Below, piece by piece: positions 42,952 to 52,454 of a stretch of 64,000 nucleotides of DNA. Made by a program: the position numbers and the translations under genes. Origin of the DNA: Aureimonas fodinaquatilis (GTDB lineage Bacteria; Pseudomonadota; Alphaproteobacteria; Rhizobiales; Rhizobiaceae); contig NZ_VTWH01000001.1 in NCBI RefSeq assembly GCF_008369445.1, forward strand, positions 310,001-374,000, read 5' to 3'. The notes under the pieces were generated by a model. The model saw only the letters and a program-made list of their open reading frames with translations. It did not search any database and was not told the DNA's origin. Numbering within the stretch: position 1 is the first letter of the stretch; every line of letters starts with the position of its first letter.

Positions 42952-44802
42952 TTAGCCTTTGCCGCCAGTGATTGATGTTCGTCGTAGAAGCCGTAAGATT
43001 CTCGCACCGACACGTGTGGCGTGAAGCTTACCGCGGAGAGTTTTGAGTTGCTTTCGGGCTCCTTTAAATCTCCTTGCGAAAGCTGTCTGAGCCTTTGCTC
43101 TGGCCGATTTTTTTCCATCAGTATTCTTGGATATCAACGCCACGTCATTTCTTATTGCCTTCAAACGCCCGGTGACATCCGAAAGATTGACCGTCTGAGT
43201 GTTCAGCTTTTCTTGCATTCCCGTTTGCAAAAGTTGCCTGCTGTCGAGGCTCAAATAAGCTTTTTCCACCATGTGGAAGCGGGACAAATTAGGATCGGCC
43301 ACTCTTGGCAACGGATGATTGAGTTGCTCAAGTTTCACGCCAGCGTCCGATAGCGCAGCGTGATCCAGACCCACTGGCCATTCCGAGGGGCCATAAGTGA
43401 TGATTGTGTGATATTTGCTTGCGATCAAAGATAATAGACCGGATTTGTCGCCTGGCACTGTCGGGTCGGCGTAGAAGTCACAACTCCAGTCGGGCGATGC
43501 CGGACCTACCCATCCAGTGTCTATCTCCGCAATTTCAATGCCGGCTATGTGCATGACGGCCGATACATCAACTGCGCCGGGATAGAGTAGCAGGGCACGT
43601 TTCGACTGTGCTTGATCCAACAAATTACGATATATTTTGGCTAATTTTCTTGACTGCGCCTGCCATGAATATTCTGATTTCAAATCACCTGTAATATTGT
43701 CGGCATAAAATTTTCGATCATTGATGACCGATTGAATTGCATTCGCGCATGAAGCGGCATTTTCAGCCTCGAATACGCAGCCCGTACTATGAGCATTAAC
43801 AAATTTCTTCATTTCCGCCACGTCGCTCACGACGACGGGGATTCCTGCCTGCATATACTCGAAGAGCTTGTTGGGCATTGCCACTTCGCCATTGGGATAG
43901 TGGATCAGGCCATGCAGGCCAACAGTGGCCGTTCGTATATACGAAACGACTTGATCACTCGCCACATAAGGCCGGATATGCAGCCGCTCTTTCAAGCCCA
44001 GTTTCTTGGCCAGCAGTGCCAATTCATCGACATAGTTGCCTTGGCTCAGAAAACACAGATGAACATTCGGCCGTGTGGCTATGGCTCTGAGAAGCGTTTC
44101 ACAGCCACGCTCTTTTTTTGCGCCGCCGATATATATGGCCAGATGTGTTGAGGGTGCCAAGCCAAGATCGGACCTTATGTCCGGCGCATTTTCCGTCTCG
44201 GAATTCTCCCAAGGTGCGTTGAAAACCACCGTGGGGAGTTGCTTTAGCTTATGGATTTCCGAAACTTTGAGCGCTAACGCGTCGCTCACAGTGATCAGAT
44301 GATCGGCCTGCGTTAGGTATCGCCGCTCATACTCTTCGCAGAGAGCTCGGAAATCCTCGGCTATATGCGTCAACCCGCACACATACTCATGCAGGTCATG
44401 GACCCACGGCACAACTTTTCCATTGGCGGCCAAACGACGAATGCAGCCGGCTCCGACTCTCAGGCCGAACATGTCATGCGAGTGAACAAGATCGGGCTTT
44501 AATTTCTCGATTTGCTCGTAGTACAGCGTTAGAGCACTTTCGGCATAAGCCCACGCTCGACTGTGCACTTTGTGTGATGTCCAGTTTTTCTCCGCCTTTA
44601 ATATCTGAATCAGGTTCGGCACCAGAACCACATTCACCCCTTCTATCTTGGTGGATACCGTATCTTTGCTCGTCCCTGTACCCACTAGTGTTGCGCGGTA
44701 TCCTGCGGCTTCAGCAGCTTTCGCTGTTTTTAAAACGCGACTATCCCCAACAACCCCGTTCATAACCAGAGACACAATATGCGGGCGAACTAGGTCTGAC
44801 AT
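42952..44802 (-). CDS. Glycosyltransferase with an extra C-terminal module
   Basis: A 616-residue protein. Residues about 1-400 form a GT-B transferase: IVSLVMNGVVGDSRVLKTAKAAEAAGY at the start and MPNKLFEYMQAGIPVVVSDVAEM in the donor half. The remaining 220 residues are unassigned; they continue from RALLLYPGAVDVSAVMHIAG with a fold-like alternating pattern and end in a strongly basic tail (RRFKGARKQLKTLRGKLHATRVGARILRLLRR). ATG at 44802 is chosen. It is convergent with the plus-strand half of the locus, and the DNA looks visibly AT-richer than its neighbours, suggesting separate acquisition. Function beyond sugar transfer is unknown. Confidence 0.78.
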   Translation of the reverse strand: MSDLVRPHIVSLVMNGVVGDSRVLKTAKAAEAAGYRATLVGTGTSKDTVSTKIEGVNVVLVPNLIQILKAEKNWTSHKVHSRAWAYAESALTLYYEQIEKLKPDLVHSHDMFGLRVGAGCIRRLAANGKVVPWVHDLHEYVCGLTHIAEDFRALCEEYERRYLTQADHLITVSDALALKVSEIHKLKQLPTVVFNAPWENSETENAPDIRSDLGLAPSTHLAIYIGGAKKERGCETLLRAIATRPNVHLCFLSQGNYVDELALLAKKLGLKERLHIRPYVASDQVVSYIRTATVGLHGLIHYPNGEVAMPNKLFEYMQAGIPVVVSDVAEMKKFVNAHSTGCVFEAENAASCANAIQSVINDRKFYADNITGDLKSEYSWQAQSRKLAKIYRNLLDQAQSKRALLLYPGAVDVSAVMHIAGIEIAEIDTGWVGPASPDWSCDFYADPTVPGDKSGLLSLIASKYHTIITYGPSEWPVGLDHAALSDAGVKLEQLNHPLPRVADPNLSRFHMVEKAYLSLDSRQLLQTGMQEKLNTQTVNLSDVTGRLKAIRNDVALISKNTDGKKSARAKAQTAFARRFKGARKQLKTLRGKLHATRVGARILRLLRRTSITGGKG

Positions 44803-44988
44803 AACAAACGCACCATCTATAATATATTTATTTATATGTTTAGGGACTGTTCGCCGTCTGTTCAAGTGACTTGTGGAGACGGGCCGGAGCAAAAACCTCT
44901 TACCAAATCCCTAGGTTTTGATTTACTGGTGTAAGCCATCGAGCCTGATGGCTAGGTTTTGCGGCTTGTTCGCATCATGGAGCAGTAA

Positions 44989-45636
44989 ATGACGGATGCG
45001 GTTTCGGCCCATGATGGTTTGACAATTGGCGATGACGGGCTGCTGCGTTGTTTCTGGCAGGGCGGTTCGCCGGACTATGTGCGCTACCATGATGAAGAAT
45101 GGGGCATGCCGGTTGGTGATGATCGGGCGCTTTATGAAAAGCTCTGCCTGGAAGGTTTCCAGGCCGGCTTGTCGTGGATCACCGTTTTGCGCAAACGCGC
45201 AGCGTTTCGTGAAGTCTTTGAAGGCTTTGACATAGAGAGAGTGGCAAAATTCACCGATGCCGATATCGACCGCATTGTGACTGACGCCAGAATTATCCGC
45301 CATCGCGGCAAGGTGGCTGCCACTGTCAATAACGCCAGGGCGGTGATTGCGCTGCGCGAAAAGCAATCATGCTCATTTGCACATTTTCTCTGGCAATATG
45401 AACCAGATGCCGCATCCCGCCCGGAAAAGGTGACACTGACATGGCTGCGCGCCAACCCCGTATCGCCCGCATCCGCGCAGCTTTCAAAGGCATTGCGCAA
45501 AAATGGCTTCAATTTTGTCGGGCCAACGACCTGTTATGCCTTCATGCAGTCGATGGGATTTGTGAATGATCATATCGATGGATGCAGTTGCGCAAACACT
45601 TGCGAAACTGCGCGGTTGAGTTTCACAAGGCCTTAG
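44989..45636 (+). CDS. tag: DNA-3-methyladenine glycosylase I
   Basis: A 215-residue helix-hairpin-helix glycosylase that removes 3-methyladenine from DNA. Family features: CFWQGGSPDYVRYHDEEWG with the N-terminal zinc-ligand Cys/His, YEKLCLEGFQAGLSWITVLRKR with the catalytic glutamate, and the C-terminal MGFVNDH...GCSC segment with the second His/Cys zinc ligands. GGAG lies upstream of the ATG. It stands between the polysaccharide locus and hisS. Confidence 0.94.
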   Translation: MTDAVSAHDGLTIGDDGLLRCFWQGGSPDYVRYHDEEWGMPVGDDRALYEKLCLEGFQAGLSWITVLRKRAAFREVFEGFDIERVAKFTDADIDRIVTDARIIRHRGKVAATVNNARAVIALREKQSCSFAHFLWQYEPDAASRPEKVTLTWLRANPVSPASAQLSKALRKNGFNFVGPTTCYAFMQSMGFVNDHIDGCSCANTCETARLSFTRP

Positions 45637-45638
45637 AG

Positions 45639-45671
45639 CGTTTCCGGTGCTTTCAAAACTTGCCGGAAGCG
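45639..45671. other. Hairpin after tag, upstream of hisS
   Basis: CGTTTCCGG (45639-45647) is mirrored imperfectly by CCGGAAGCG (45663-45671). No strong T-run follows. It resembles the AGCGTTTC-type palindromes often found between genes in Hyphomicrobiales and may mark the tag transcript end. Confidence 0.45.
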
Positions 45672-45732
45672 GTTCAATCCAGTAGACCGCGCGTAAGTCT
45701 TTACTAGAATTCTTGTCCGAAAGTCTGGATCC

Positions 45733-47265
45733 ATGTCCGCCAAGCAGAACAAGGTGAAGGCGCGTCAGCCGCGCGGCTTCGTCGATCGCAATGCCGCAGA
45801 TCTGCGTGCACAGGAATCCATGCTCCGGATTATCCGGCAGGTGTATGAAAGCTACGGCTTTGAACCGGTGGAAACGCCGTTTTTCGAATATACCGATGCG
45901 CTCGGCAAATTTCTTCCAGACAGCGACCGGCCGAATGAAGGCGTTTTCTCGCTGCAGGATGATGACGAGGAATGGCTGTCGCTGCGCTATGACCTGACCG
46001 CCCCGCTGGCGCGCTTTGTGGCGCAGAATTTTGAAGATCTGCCGAAACCGTACCGCAGCTATCGCGCCGGTTATGTGTTCCGAAACGAAAAGCCCGGCCC
46101 GGGTCGTTTCCGGCAGTTCATGCAATTCGATGCAGATATTGTCGGTGCGCCATCCGTTTCCGCTGATGCGGAAATGGCCATGATGATGTCCGACACTATG
46201 GAAGCTTTGGGCATTGCCAAGGGCCAGTATGTTGTTCGCGTCAACAACCGCAAGGTTCTGGATGGAATTCTGGACGCGGTTGGCCTGGAAGGCGAGGCGG
46301 CCCGACGTTTGACGGTTTTGCGCGCCCTGGACAAGTTTGACCGGTTCGGCGTTGACGGCGTTCGTCTGCTGCTTGGCAAGGGCAGGTTGGATGAAAGCGG
46401 CGGCAAGGGTGATTTTACCAAGGGCGCCGAGCTTTCCGAAGATGCGATTGATCGCATATTGGCGATTTTCGCTTTTGCCGATGCGGGTAGCCTCGCCCGG
46501 ATAGCAGGCGTGGAAAAGTCGTTTGGCGGCCATGCTCGTGTAGATGAAGGGCTGGCGGAACTGCGGTCGATTCGGCAATATGCGGCAGAAGCTGGCTATG
46601 ATGACAGCCGTGTGCTGATTGATCCTTCGGTTGTGCGCGGGCTGGAATATTACACCGGGCCGGTCTTCGAGGCTGAACTCTTGTTCGATGTGTTGAACGA
46701 AAAGGGCCAGAAGGTTCAGTTTGGCTCGGTTGGCGGTGGTGGCCGCTATGACGGACTGGTGGCACGTTTCATGAGCCAGCCTGTTCCCGCTACCGGCTTT
46801 TCCATTGGCGTTTCACGGCTGATGACAGCGCTGAAAAATCTTGGTCGGCTGGCTGTGGATGAAACGCCAGGTCCGGTGGTTGTGACCGTGATGGACCGGG
46901 ACAGGATGGCCGACTATCAGCGGTTGGCGGCAGAGTTGCGCAAAGGCCTGAATGCGCCGGGCCAGCCTCTGGTGCCGGTTGAGGTTTTTCAGGGCAATCC
47001 GAAGCAGTTTGGCAAGCAGTTGCAATATGCCGATCGCCGCGGTTCACCTGTGGTGATCATTCAGGGTGGTGACGAGAAGGCCGCCGGCGAGGTGCAGATC
47101 AAGGACCTCATCGAGGGTAAGAGGCTTTCCAGCGAAATTGAAGACAATGCAACATGGCGGGCCGCGCGCCCAGCGCAGGTCAGCGTTGCCGAGTCGGACA
47201 TGGTTGCGCGGGTGCGTGAAATACTGGCGGCACAGCAGGCTGACAAGGATGCTGAAAATGTCTGA
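45733..47265 (+). CDS. hisS: Histidyl-tRNA synthetase
   Basis: A 510-residue class II aminoacyl-tRNA synthetase. Motif 2 region ([27 protein letters not shown]), the histidine-specific signature [11 protein letters not shown] and motif 3 ([11 protein letters not shown]) are visible. A C-terminal anticodon-binding domain follows. It is longer than the E. coli enzyme, as is usual in Alphaproteobacteria. It overlaps hisZ by eight bases, and the hisS-hisZ-hisG order joins charging and histidine synthesis in one operon. Confidence 0.96.
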   Translation: MSAKQNKVKARQPRGFVDRNAADLRAQESMLRIIRQVYESYGFEPVETPFFEYTDALGKFLPDSDRPNEGVFSLQDDDEEWLSLRYDLTAPLARFVAQNFEDLPKPYRSYRAGYVFRNEKPGPGRFRQFMQFDADIVGAPSVSADAEMAMMMSDTMEALGIAKGQYVVRVNNRKVLDGILDAVGLEGEAARRLTVLRALDKFDRFGVDGVRLLLGKGRLDESGGKGDFTKGAELSEDAIDRILAIFAFADAGSLARIAGVEKSFGGHARVDEGLAELRSIRQYAAEAGYDDSRVLIDPSVVRGLEYYTGPVFEAELLFDVLNEKGQKVQFGSVGGGGRYDGLVARFMSQPVPATGFSIGVSRLMTALKNLGRLAVDETPGPVVVTVMDRDRMADYQRLAAELRKGLNAPGQPLVPVEVFQGNPKQFGKQLQYADRRGSPVVIIQGGDEKAAGEVQIKDLIEGKRLSSEIEDNATWRAARPAQVSVAESDMVARVREILAAQQADKDAENV

Positions 47266-48397
47266 GCGTAGCAGCGCCGCTTTGCCATTTGCCGCGGCGT
47301 TGGCTGATCTCTTTGCGCGCAGCGACACACGCTCCGTCAATGTGCCTATCCTGCAACCCGCCGACCCTTACCTGGATACTGCAGGGGAAGCGCTGCGCCG
47401 GCGCATTTTCCTGACGCGGGGAGAAGATGGTCGGGGCCTGTGCCTGCGTCCGGATTTTACAATTCCGGTGGCGCTGTCGCACATTCAGGCCGGTGCCGGA
47501 CTGCCGCGCCGATATTCCTATGATGGTATGGTCTTTCGCCAGAGTGGCGAAGGTGCCACGGAATTGCGTCAGGCCGGCATCGAGGATCTGGGCGAAACCG
47601 ACACTGCAATGGCCGATGCGCGCGCTCTGGACGATGCGCTGCGGTGCATTTCGGTGTGCGGCGTCAGCACGGAACAGACTGAAGCGGTGTTGGGCGATCA
47701 GGCCTTGTTTGAGCATTTTCTCAAAAGCCTTGGATTGCCAGCGGGCTGGCAGAGACGGTTGATCCGGACATTCGGCCATGACGATCTTCTGCGTCAGGCA
47801 ATGGAGGCGCTGGCCTCCGGCGCAGGCAAGGTTTCTGTTGAAAATCTGGCGCCGGATCTGCACAGACTAGCCAGTGCAGGTGAGTTTGAGGAGCTGGCCG
47901 AAAATATTCGCGACCGGATGATTGAAGGCGGCTTGCCCTTTCAACGCAGCCGGACACCAGAGGAAATCGCCAGCCGATTGATTGAAAAAGTGGCCATGGC
48001 GCACACGCAGCTTGACCGTGTGGTGCTGGAGCGGCTGCGGGCATTTCTGTCTATCGATTGCGCTTTGGACAAAGGCGAAGAGGCATTGTTGCTTCTGGCT
48101 CGCGAAAGCGGTGCAGACATGGGAGCTTCTATTGCAGCATTTGCGGCACGCAATGCAGCGCTGGAACAGGCCGGTGTGAATTTGCACGCCATCCGCTATC
48201 GCGCGGCATTTGGCCGACAGCTGGACTATTACACAGGCATGGTTTTTGAAATTACCGCTGCAGGCGGACAAGAGGTTCTGGCGGGCGGTGGTCGTTATGA
48301 CCGGCTTGTTTCTTACCTTGGGGCCAGAGAAGCTATACCTGCTGTTGGCTTTGCCTTATGGCCATCGCGCATCGCCGCTGTTACCGGAGCTGCTTGA
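47258..48397 (+). CDS. hisZ: ATP phosphoribosyltransferase regulatory subunit
   Basis: A 379-residue HisRS-like paralog lacking the anticodon-binding domain. Visible segments: [28 protein letters not shown] and [13 protein letters not shown], which are remnants of synthetase motifs. It does not charge tRNA but forms a hetero-octamer with short HisG and is needed for activity and histidine feedback. ATG at 47258 overlaps the hisS end; hisG starts directly after its stop. Confidence 0.94.
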   Translation: MSERSSAALPFAAALADLFARSDTRSVNVPILQPADPYLDTAGEALRRRIFLTRGEDGRGLCLRPDFTIPVALSHIQAGAGLPRRYSYDGMVFRQSGEGATELRQAGIEDLGETDTAMADARALDDALRCISVCGVSTEQTEAVLGDQALFEHFLKSLGLPAGWQRRLIRTFGHDDLLRQAMEALASGAGKVSVENLAPDLHRLASAGEFEELAENIRDRMIEGGLPFQRSRTPEEIASRLIEKVAMAHTQLDRVVLERLRAFLSIDCALDKGEEALLLLARESGADMGASIAAFAARNAALEQAGVNLHAIRYRAAFGRQLDYYTGMVFEITAAGGQEVLAGGGRYDRLVSYLGAREAIPAVGFALWPSRIAAVTGAA

Positions 48398-49087
48398 ATG
48401 ACTGTCACATTGGCAATTCCATCCAAGGGGCGGTTGAAAGAACAGTCAGTGGCAGCGCTGGCAGAACGCGGCATCTTTGTTCATCCGGACGAGGATTCGC
48501 GCTCTTATCGCACACGGGTAGAAGGGTGCGACGGGCTGGAGGTTCTTCTGCTGTCCGCCTCTGAGATCGCGCGGGAATTGCGCCATGGTGGCATCCATCT
48601 GGGCGTAACGGGTGAAGACCTGCTGCGTGAAACATTGCCGGATTTCGGTGATAAGCTGTCAATCGTTTCCCGGCTTGGTTTCGGCCATGCCGATGTTGTC
48701 GTCGCCGTTCCAGACAGTTGGGTGGATGTTTCTACCATGGAAGATCTGAATGATGTGGCGGGTGGCTTTCGGGCGGCGCATGGTCACCGCCTTCGCATCG
48801 CAACCAAATATTGGCGGCTGACGCAAAGCTTTTTCACCCGCAATCACGGCATTCAAACCTACCGTATTGTGGAAAGTCTTGGCGCAACAGAGGGTGCACC
48901 GGCCGCGGGCTCGGCAGATATTATTGTCGATATCACATCGACCGGCTCCACCTTGAGCGCCAACCGATTGCGGGTTCTCTCCGACGGGTTGATCCTTGCC
49001 TCGCAGGCATGTCTGGCCCGTTCCTACACCGCCCCGCATGATGCTGCGGGCGAGGCGGTGCTGAGCGATGTCGTCAGCCGGTTCTGA
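48398..49087 (+). CDS. hisG: ATP phosphoribosyltransferase, short form
   Basis: A 229-residue short-form HisG that joins ATP and PRPP in the first step of histidine synthesis. Family features: [12 protein letters not shown] at the start, [23 protein letters not shown] and the PRPP loop region [18 protein letters not shown]. It lacks the C-terminal ACT-like regulatory domain, consistent with its partner hisZ next door. It is the last gene before a hairpin. Confidence 0.95.
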   Translation: MTVTLAIPSKGRLKEQSVAALAERGIFVHPDEDSRSYRTRVEGCDGLEVLLLSASEIARELRHGGIHLGVTGEDLLRETLPDFGDKLSIVSRLGFGHADVVVAVPDSWVDVSTMEDLNDVAGGFRAAHGHRLRIATKYWRLTQSFFTRNHGIQTYRIVESLGATEGAPAAGSADIIVDITSTGSTLSANRLRVLSDGLILASQACLARSYTAPHDAAGEAVLSDVVSRF

Positions 49088-49100
49088 ACGGCGACTTCTA

Positions 49101-49135
49101 GCGTTTCAGATGCTCGCAATCGTCATCTGAAACGC
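49101..49135. terminator. Hairpin after hisG, possible terminator
   Basis: GCGTTTCAGATG (49101-49112) pairs perfectly with CATCTGAAACGC (49124-49135). Only a short run of T residues follows (ATTGTCTC), so it may be a processed or Rho-assisted 3' end. Confidence 0.6.
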
Positions 49136-49198
49136 ATTGTCTCTCAGATTACTGGCATTGCTCTGCCGTCAAAACGATTGGGCTTTCGGCCGAATGCA

Positions 49199-49576
49199 TC
49201 AGTAGTTATCGAGGTTGCTGCGCTTGTCGATGGATGGCGAAAACGCACCGAACTGGGCAAGATAGAGGAAACCACCCGCCAGGGCGAAGTTTTTCAACAG
49301 AGCGGACACCTCGTTCAAATGGCCGATAAACGCCGTTGCTATGCAGAATGCTGCCAGTGCATAGGCGGTTATGCGGGTCTGGAAGCCAACAACTATGAAA
49401 AGACCAGCCAGCAATTCAAACAATCCGACAAGATAGGCAACGGCCAATGGCGCCGGAAAGCCAAGGCTTCCCAGGAAACCGGCAAAGCCTGCAGCACCTG
49501 TCAATTTCGCAAATCCGGCTGGTATGAACATCAGGCCAAGCAAAATACGGCCGATCAGCAGAACAGTTGTATTCAC
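49199..49576 (-). CDS. DoxX-family membrane protein
   Basis: A 125-residue inner-membrane protein with four predicted helices: LLIGRILLGLMFIPAGFAKL, VAYLVGLFELLAGLFIVVGF and two more. This is the DoxX/DoxD-like fold (YphA and others), found as small membrane proteins often linked to redox or stress proteins. GTG at 49576 is preferred because AGGGGGA lies a few bases upstream; a GTG at 49600 would add eight residues. It is convergent with hisG. Confidence 0.85.
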   Translation of the reverse strand: MNTTVLLIGRILLGLMFIPAGFAKLTGAAGFAGFLGSLGFPAPLAVAYLVGLFELLAGLFIVVGFQTRITAYALAAFCIATAFIGHLNEVSALLKNFALAGGFLYLAQFGAFSPSIDKRSNLDNY

Positions 49577-49811
49577 GACGCTTCCCCCTCGTATCTGCAC
49601 TTTGTGTTTGCGTTCAGGCTTCCTGATGGTTCACCTGCAAACTGTGCAGCTGGAATGTGCCGCAGGTTAAGCGTTTCGTAAAGGCATGAGGCGGAACGGT
49701 TGTTTAGATATAAATTATAGCGTAATAAGAAATTGTACTGCTTGTCGGATGGGTGGGCACTGCCCACTGTGCCGATTGCAATTGTCAGCAATTTCAGCGC
49801 GGTTTAAAACC

Positions 49812-50615
49812 TTGACCAAGAAAACGACGACCCAGCCACAAACTCAGGACCAGACCCAGCCTGCTAACGAGAACCCGCTGTTCTATCGTTCGCCGCTGCT
49901 CTTGCGCTTTGAGGAACACGCCAAATTCGGCCTGCGCCGCACACCAAATTACAGCTTTGCCAGCACAGCCAACGTGATTCCGCTGACCGGAAGCGAATTT
50001 GGCATTGCCGGCCGGCAATATCCGATCGTCTTCTCTAATGATCCTTCCGCAATGACTTTGGCGGTCATGGGCCTGACGCGCCACAAGAACCAGTTCGTCG
50101 ACGATGCCGGCAACTGGCAGGCCGGCGCCTATGTGCCTGCTTATGTGCGGCGCTACCCGTTCATTTCCATCAACACCGAGGTTGGTGGCAATGAAATGCT
50201 TGGCATTGACGCGGCCAGTGACCGCATCAGCCTGGATGTGGACGTTGAGAGCGAAGACGTTGATGCGATCTTCAACGCAGACGGTGAGCCGACAGAGGCT
50301 GCACGCTCTGCGATTTCGCTTTGCGATATGTTCTCCTTCCACCACAAGCGCACGCGTGACTTCACCGCCGCAATGCTGGAGCATAACCTCTTGGTAGAGC
50401 GCTCGGCCGAGATCAAAAATCAGGACGGAACGCAGGGCGTGGTCAACGGTTTCCGCGTGATTGACGAAGAGGCTTTCCGGGCACTTCCCGATGCAGTTCT
50501 CGTCGATTTCCACGCCAAGGGCTGGACAGACATGATCGTTCTGCACATTGCGTCGCAGCTGAGCTGGCAGACACTGCTGGACGCGCAGGCACCCGCTGTT
50601 CAGGAAGCTGCCTGA
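49812..50615 (+). CDS. SapC-family protein
   Basis: A 267-residue soluble protein resembling the SapC family (domain starting about residue 30: RTPNYSFASTANVIPLTGSEFGIA; later MLGIDAASDRISLDVDVESE and the C-terminal GWTDMIVLHIASQLSWQTLL). The family is found beside surface-layer or beta-hydroxylase genes in Proteobacteria, but its function is unknown. The TTG at 49812 is chosen for lack of a better start; no strong ribosome site is seen and the exact start is uncertain. A strong terminator follows. Confidence 0.72.
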   Translation: MTKKTTTQPQTQDQTQPANENPLFYRSPLLLRFEEHAKFGLRRTPNYSFASTANVIPLTGSEFGIAGRQYPIVFSNDPSAMTLAVMGLTRHKNQFVDDAGNWQAGAYVPAYVRRYPFISINTEVGGNEMLGIDAASDRISLDVDVESEDVDAIFNADGEPTEAARSAISLCDMFSFHHKRTRDFTAAMLEHNLLVERSAEIKNQDGTQGVVNGFRVIDEEAFRALPDAVLVDFHAKGWTDMIVLHIASQLSWQTLLDAQAPAVQEAA

Positions 50616-50653
50616 ACTTTTCCAATCTGCAGTTTCGGCAATTTGAAATGATG

Positions 50654-50680
50654 AAAGGGCGGCTGAGAGGCCGCCCTTTT
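50654..50680 (+). terminator. Terminator after the SapC-family gene
   Basis: AAAGGGCGGC (50654-50663) pairs with GCCGCCCTTT (50670-50679) around a six-base loop, followed by one more T; a good hairpin but short T-run. Confidence 0.8.
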
Positions 50681-50756
50681 GAACATTTTCCAAACCGTTT
50701 CCGGCAATCTCATGATCGCCGGGAATGGTCTCCCTCTTAGTTTGTCACGCAGCCTT

Positions 50757-50784
50757 CCTGTTGAAACGATTTCCTTTCAACAGG
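50757..50784. repeat. Dispersed palindromic intergenic repeat, copy 6
   Basis: CCTGTTGAAA (50757-50766) pairs perfectly with TTTCAACAGG (50775-50784). It is a short version of the element at 7688, here between the SapC terminator and the convergent fumC 3' end. Confidence 0.7.
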
Positions 50785-50805
50785 AGAAATTCGGGTCAGC
50801 GAACC

Positions 50806-52200
50806 TTACTCACCCGGCCGGGTCATGGCCGCCGGATCAACAATCCGGTCGTATTCCTCTGCGGAAACCAATCCCGAACCAACAGCCTCATCACGCAGAG
50901 TCGTGCCCTTTTTGTGCGCTGTCTTGGCAATTGTAGCGGCATTGTCATAGCCAATTTTGGGTGCCAGCGCCGTCACCAGCATCAGGCTCTGCTCCATCAA
51001 CTCGCGGATGCGGGTTTCATTGGCCTTCACGCCGTCTATGCAATGCTCGCGGAAAGAATCCATGCCGTCTGCCAGAAGTCGGATGGAGGAAAGAACCGCA
51101 TTGGCAATCACCGGCTTGAACACGTTCAGCTCAAAATGGCCTTGGCTGGCAGCCACTGTGACGGTGGTTTCGTGACCAAAGACTTCTGTTGCCACCATTG
51201 TCAGGGCTTCAGCCTGAGTGGGGTTCACCTTGCCCGGCATGATGGAAGAGCCTGGTTCATTTTCCGGTAATGACAGTTCGCCAAGGCCCGAGCGCGGCCC
51301 GGAACCCAGAAAGCGAATATCATTGGCAATCTTGAAAAGGTCTGTGGCCAGCGCATTCAGCGCGCCGTGGAAGAATGCCAGTGCCCCGTGAGAAGCCAGT
51401 GCCTCGAACTTGTTGGCTGCAGTCTGGAAGGGCAGGCCGGTCAGCTTGCCGATTTCCTCTGCAATCTTGACGTCAAAGCCAACGGGCGAGTTCAGGCCGG
51501 TGCCAACTGCCGTGCCGCCCTGTGCCAAAGCATAAACGCCTTTCAGCGCTTCAATGATGCGGTGCTTGCCAAGGTCCAGTGCAGCAACATAGCCGGAAAA
51601 TTCCTGGCCCAGAGTAATCGGCGTCGCATCCTGCGTGTGGGTGCGGCCAATTTTGATGATGTGGTCAAATTCCTTGGCCTTTGCATCCAGGGATGCGCGC
51701 AGGCCGTCAATTGCCGGCAAAATGCGGGCTGTGGTTTCCTGCGCAACGGCAACATGCATGGCGGTTGGAAACACGTCATTGGACGACTGGCCCATATTGA
51801 CGTGATCGTTAGGATGCACTGGCTTTTTTGAACCGAGTTCGCCGCCGGCCATTTCAATGGCACGGTTTGAAATCACCTCGTTGACATTCATATTGGTCTG
51901 GGTGCCCGAACCGGTCTGATACACCACCAGCGGAAAGTGGTCGTCCAGCTTGCCTGAAATCACCTCGTCAGCCGCGCGTTCAATCAACTCGCCCAAGGAG
52001 CCATCCAGCTTGCCCATGGCAGTGTTGACCCGCGCAGCGGCTTTTTTCACGGTTGCAAGAGCGTGAATCAACGGCAGAGGCTGTTTGTCCGTGCCGATTT
52101 TAAAGTTGTTCAGCGAACGCTCGGTCTGCGCTCCCCAGTAACGGTCAGTGGCCACCTCAATTGCGCCAATTGAGTCCGTTTCGCGTCGCGTCTTCGTCAT
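50806..52200 (-). CDS. fumC: Fumarate hydratase class II
   Basis: A 464-residue iron-independent fumarase that interconverts fumarate and L-malate in the TCA cycle. The class II signature [13 protein letters not shown] is present near residue 317, with [14 protein letters not shown] and [16 protein letters not shown] earlier. Full length, starting [16 protein letters not shown]. It is convergent to the SapC gene and divergent from the S9 peptidase gene. Confidence 0.96.
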   Translation of the reverse strand: MTKTRRETDSIGAIEVATDRYWGAQTERSLNNFKIGTDKQPLPLIHALATVKKAAARVNTAMGKLDGSLGELIERAADEVISGKLDDHFPLVVYQTGSGTQTNMNVNEVISNRAIEMAGGELGSKKPVHPNDHVNMGQSSNDVFPTAMHVAVAQETTARILPAIDGLRASLDAKAKEFDHIIKIGRTHTQDATPITLGQEFSGYVAALDLGKHRIIEALKGVYALAQGGTAVGTGLNSPVGFDVKIAEEIGKLTGLPFQTAANKFEALASHGALAFFHGALNALATDLFKIANDIRFLGSGPRSGLGELSLPENEPGSSIMPGKVNPTQAEALTMVATEVFGHETTVTVAASQGHFELNVFKPVIANAVLSSIRLLADGMDSFREHCIDGVKANETRIRELMEQSLMLVTALAPKIGYDNAATIAKTAHKKGTTLRDEAVGSGLVSAEEYDRIVDPAAMTRPGE

Positions 52201-52258
52201 ACCCTGCTCCCGAAGATTGGATTTGGATGAGGGTATGCGTCATTGCACTGCGGTAGTC

Positions 52259-52304
52259 GAGCCGCCTGCGGCCTTAAAATCGTTTAGATTTCGGCCGGCG
52301 GCTC
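52259..52304. other. Inverted repeat in the fumC upstream region
   Basis: GAGCCGCC (52259-52266) pairs with GGCGGCTC (52297-52304), with inner GGCC/GGCC matches, leaving an AT-rich loop (TTAAAATCGTTTAGATTT). It could be an RNA stem in the 5' leader of fumC or a protein site. Confidence 0.5.
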
Positions 52305-52334
52305 AGTCTGCGGCGCTTTTAGCCCGGTTCTGCC

Positions 52335-52380
52335 GGCAGGTCAGACGACCTGCCATCCCCTTGACCCTGACGTAACGTCA
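52335..52380. promoter_or_regulatory. MerR-type operator/promoter upstream of the S9 peptidase
   Basis: TTGACC (52361-52366) is followed directly by the perfect dyad TGACGTAACGTCA (52368-52380), the layout of MerR-family promoters, where the dyad lies in a long spacer. A second palindrome, GGCAGGTCAGACGACCTGCC (52335-52354), sits just upstream. The likely binder is the MerR protein encoded at the end of the same operon. Confidence 0.55.
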
Positions 52381-52454
52381 TAGTGCATCTCTTTCTGGGA
52401 AGCCAATCAGTGGACGGCTTAAAGCAGTTCATTTTCATGCAGAAAGGTCCTGAG

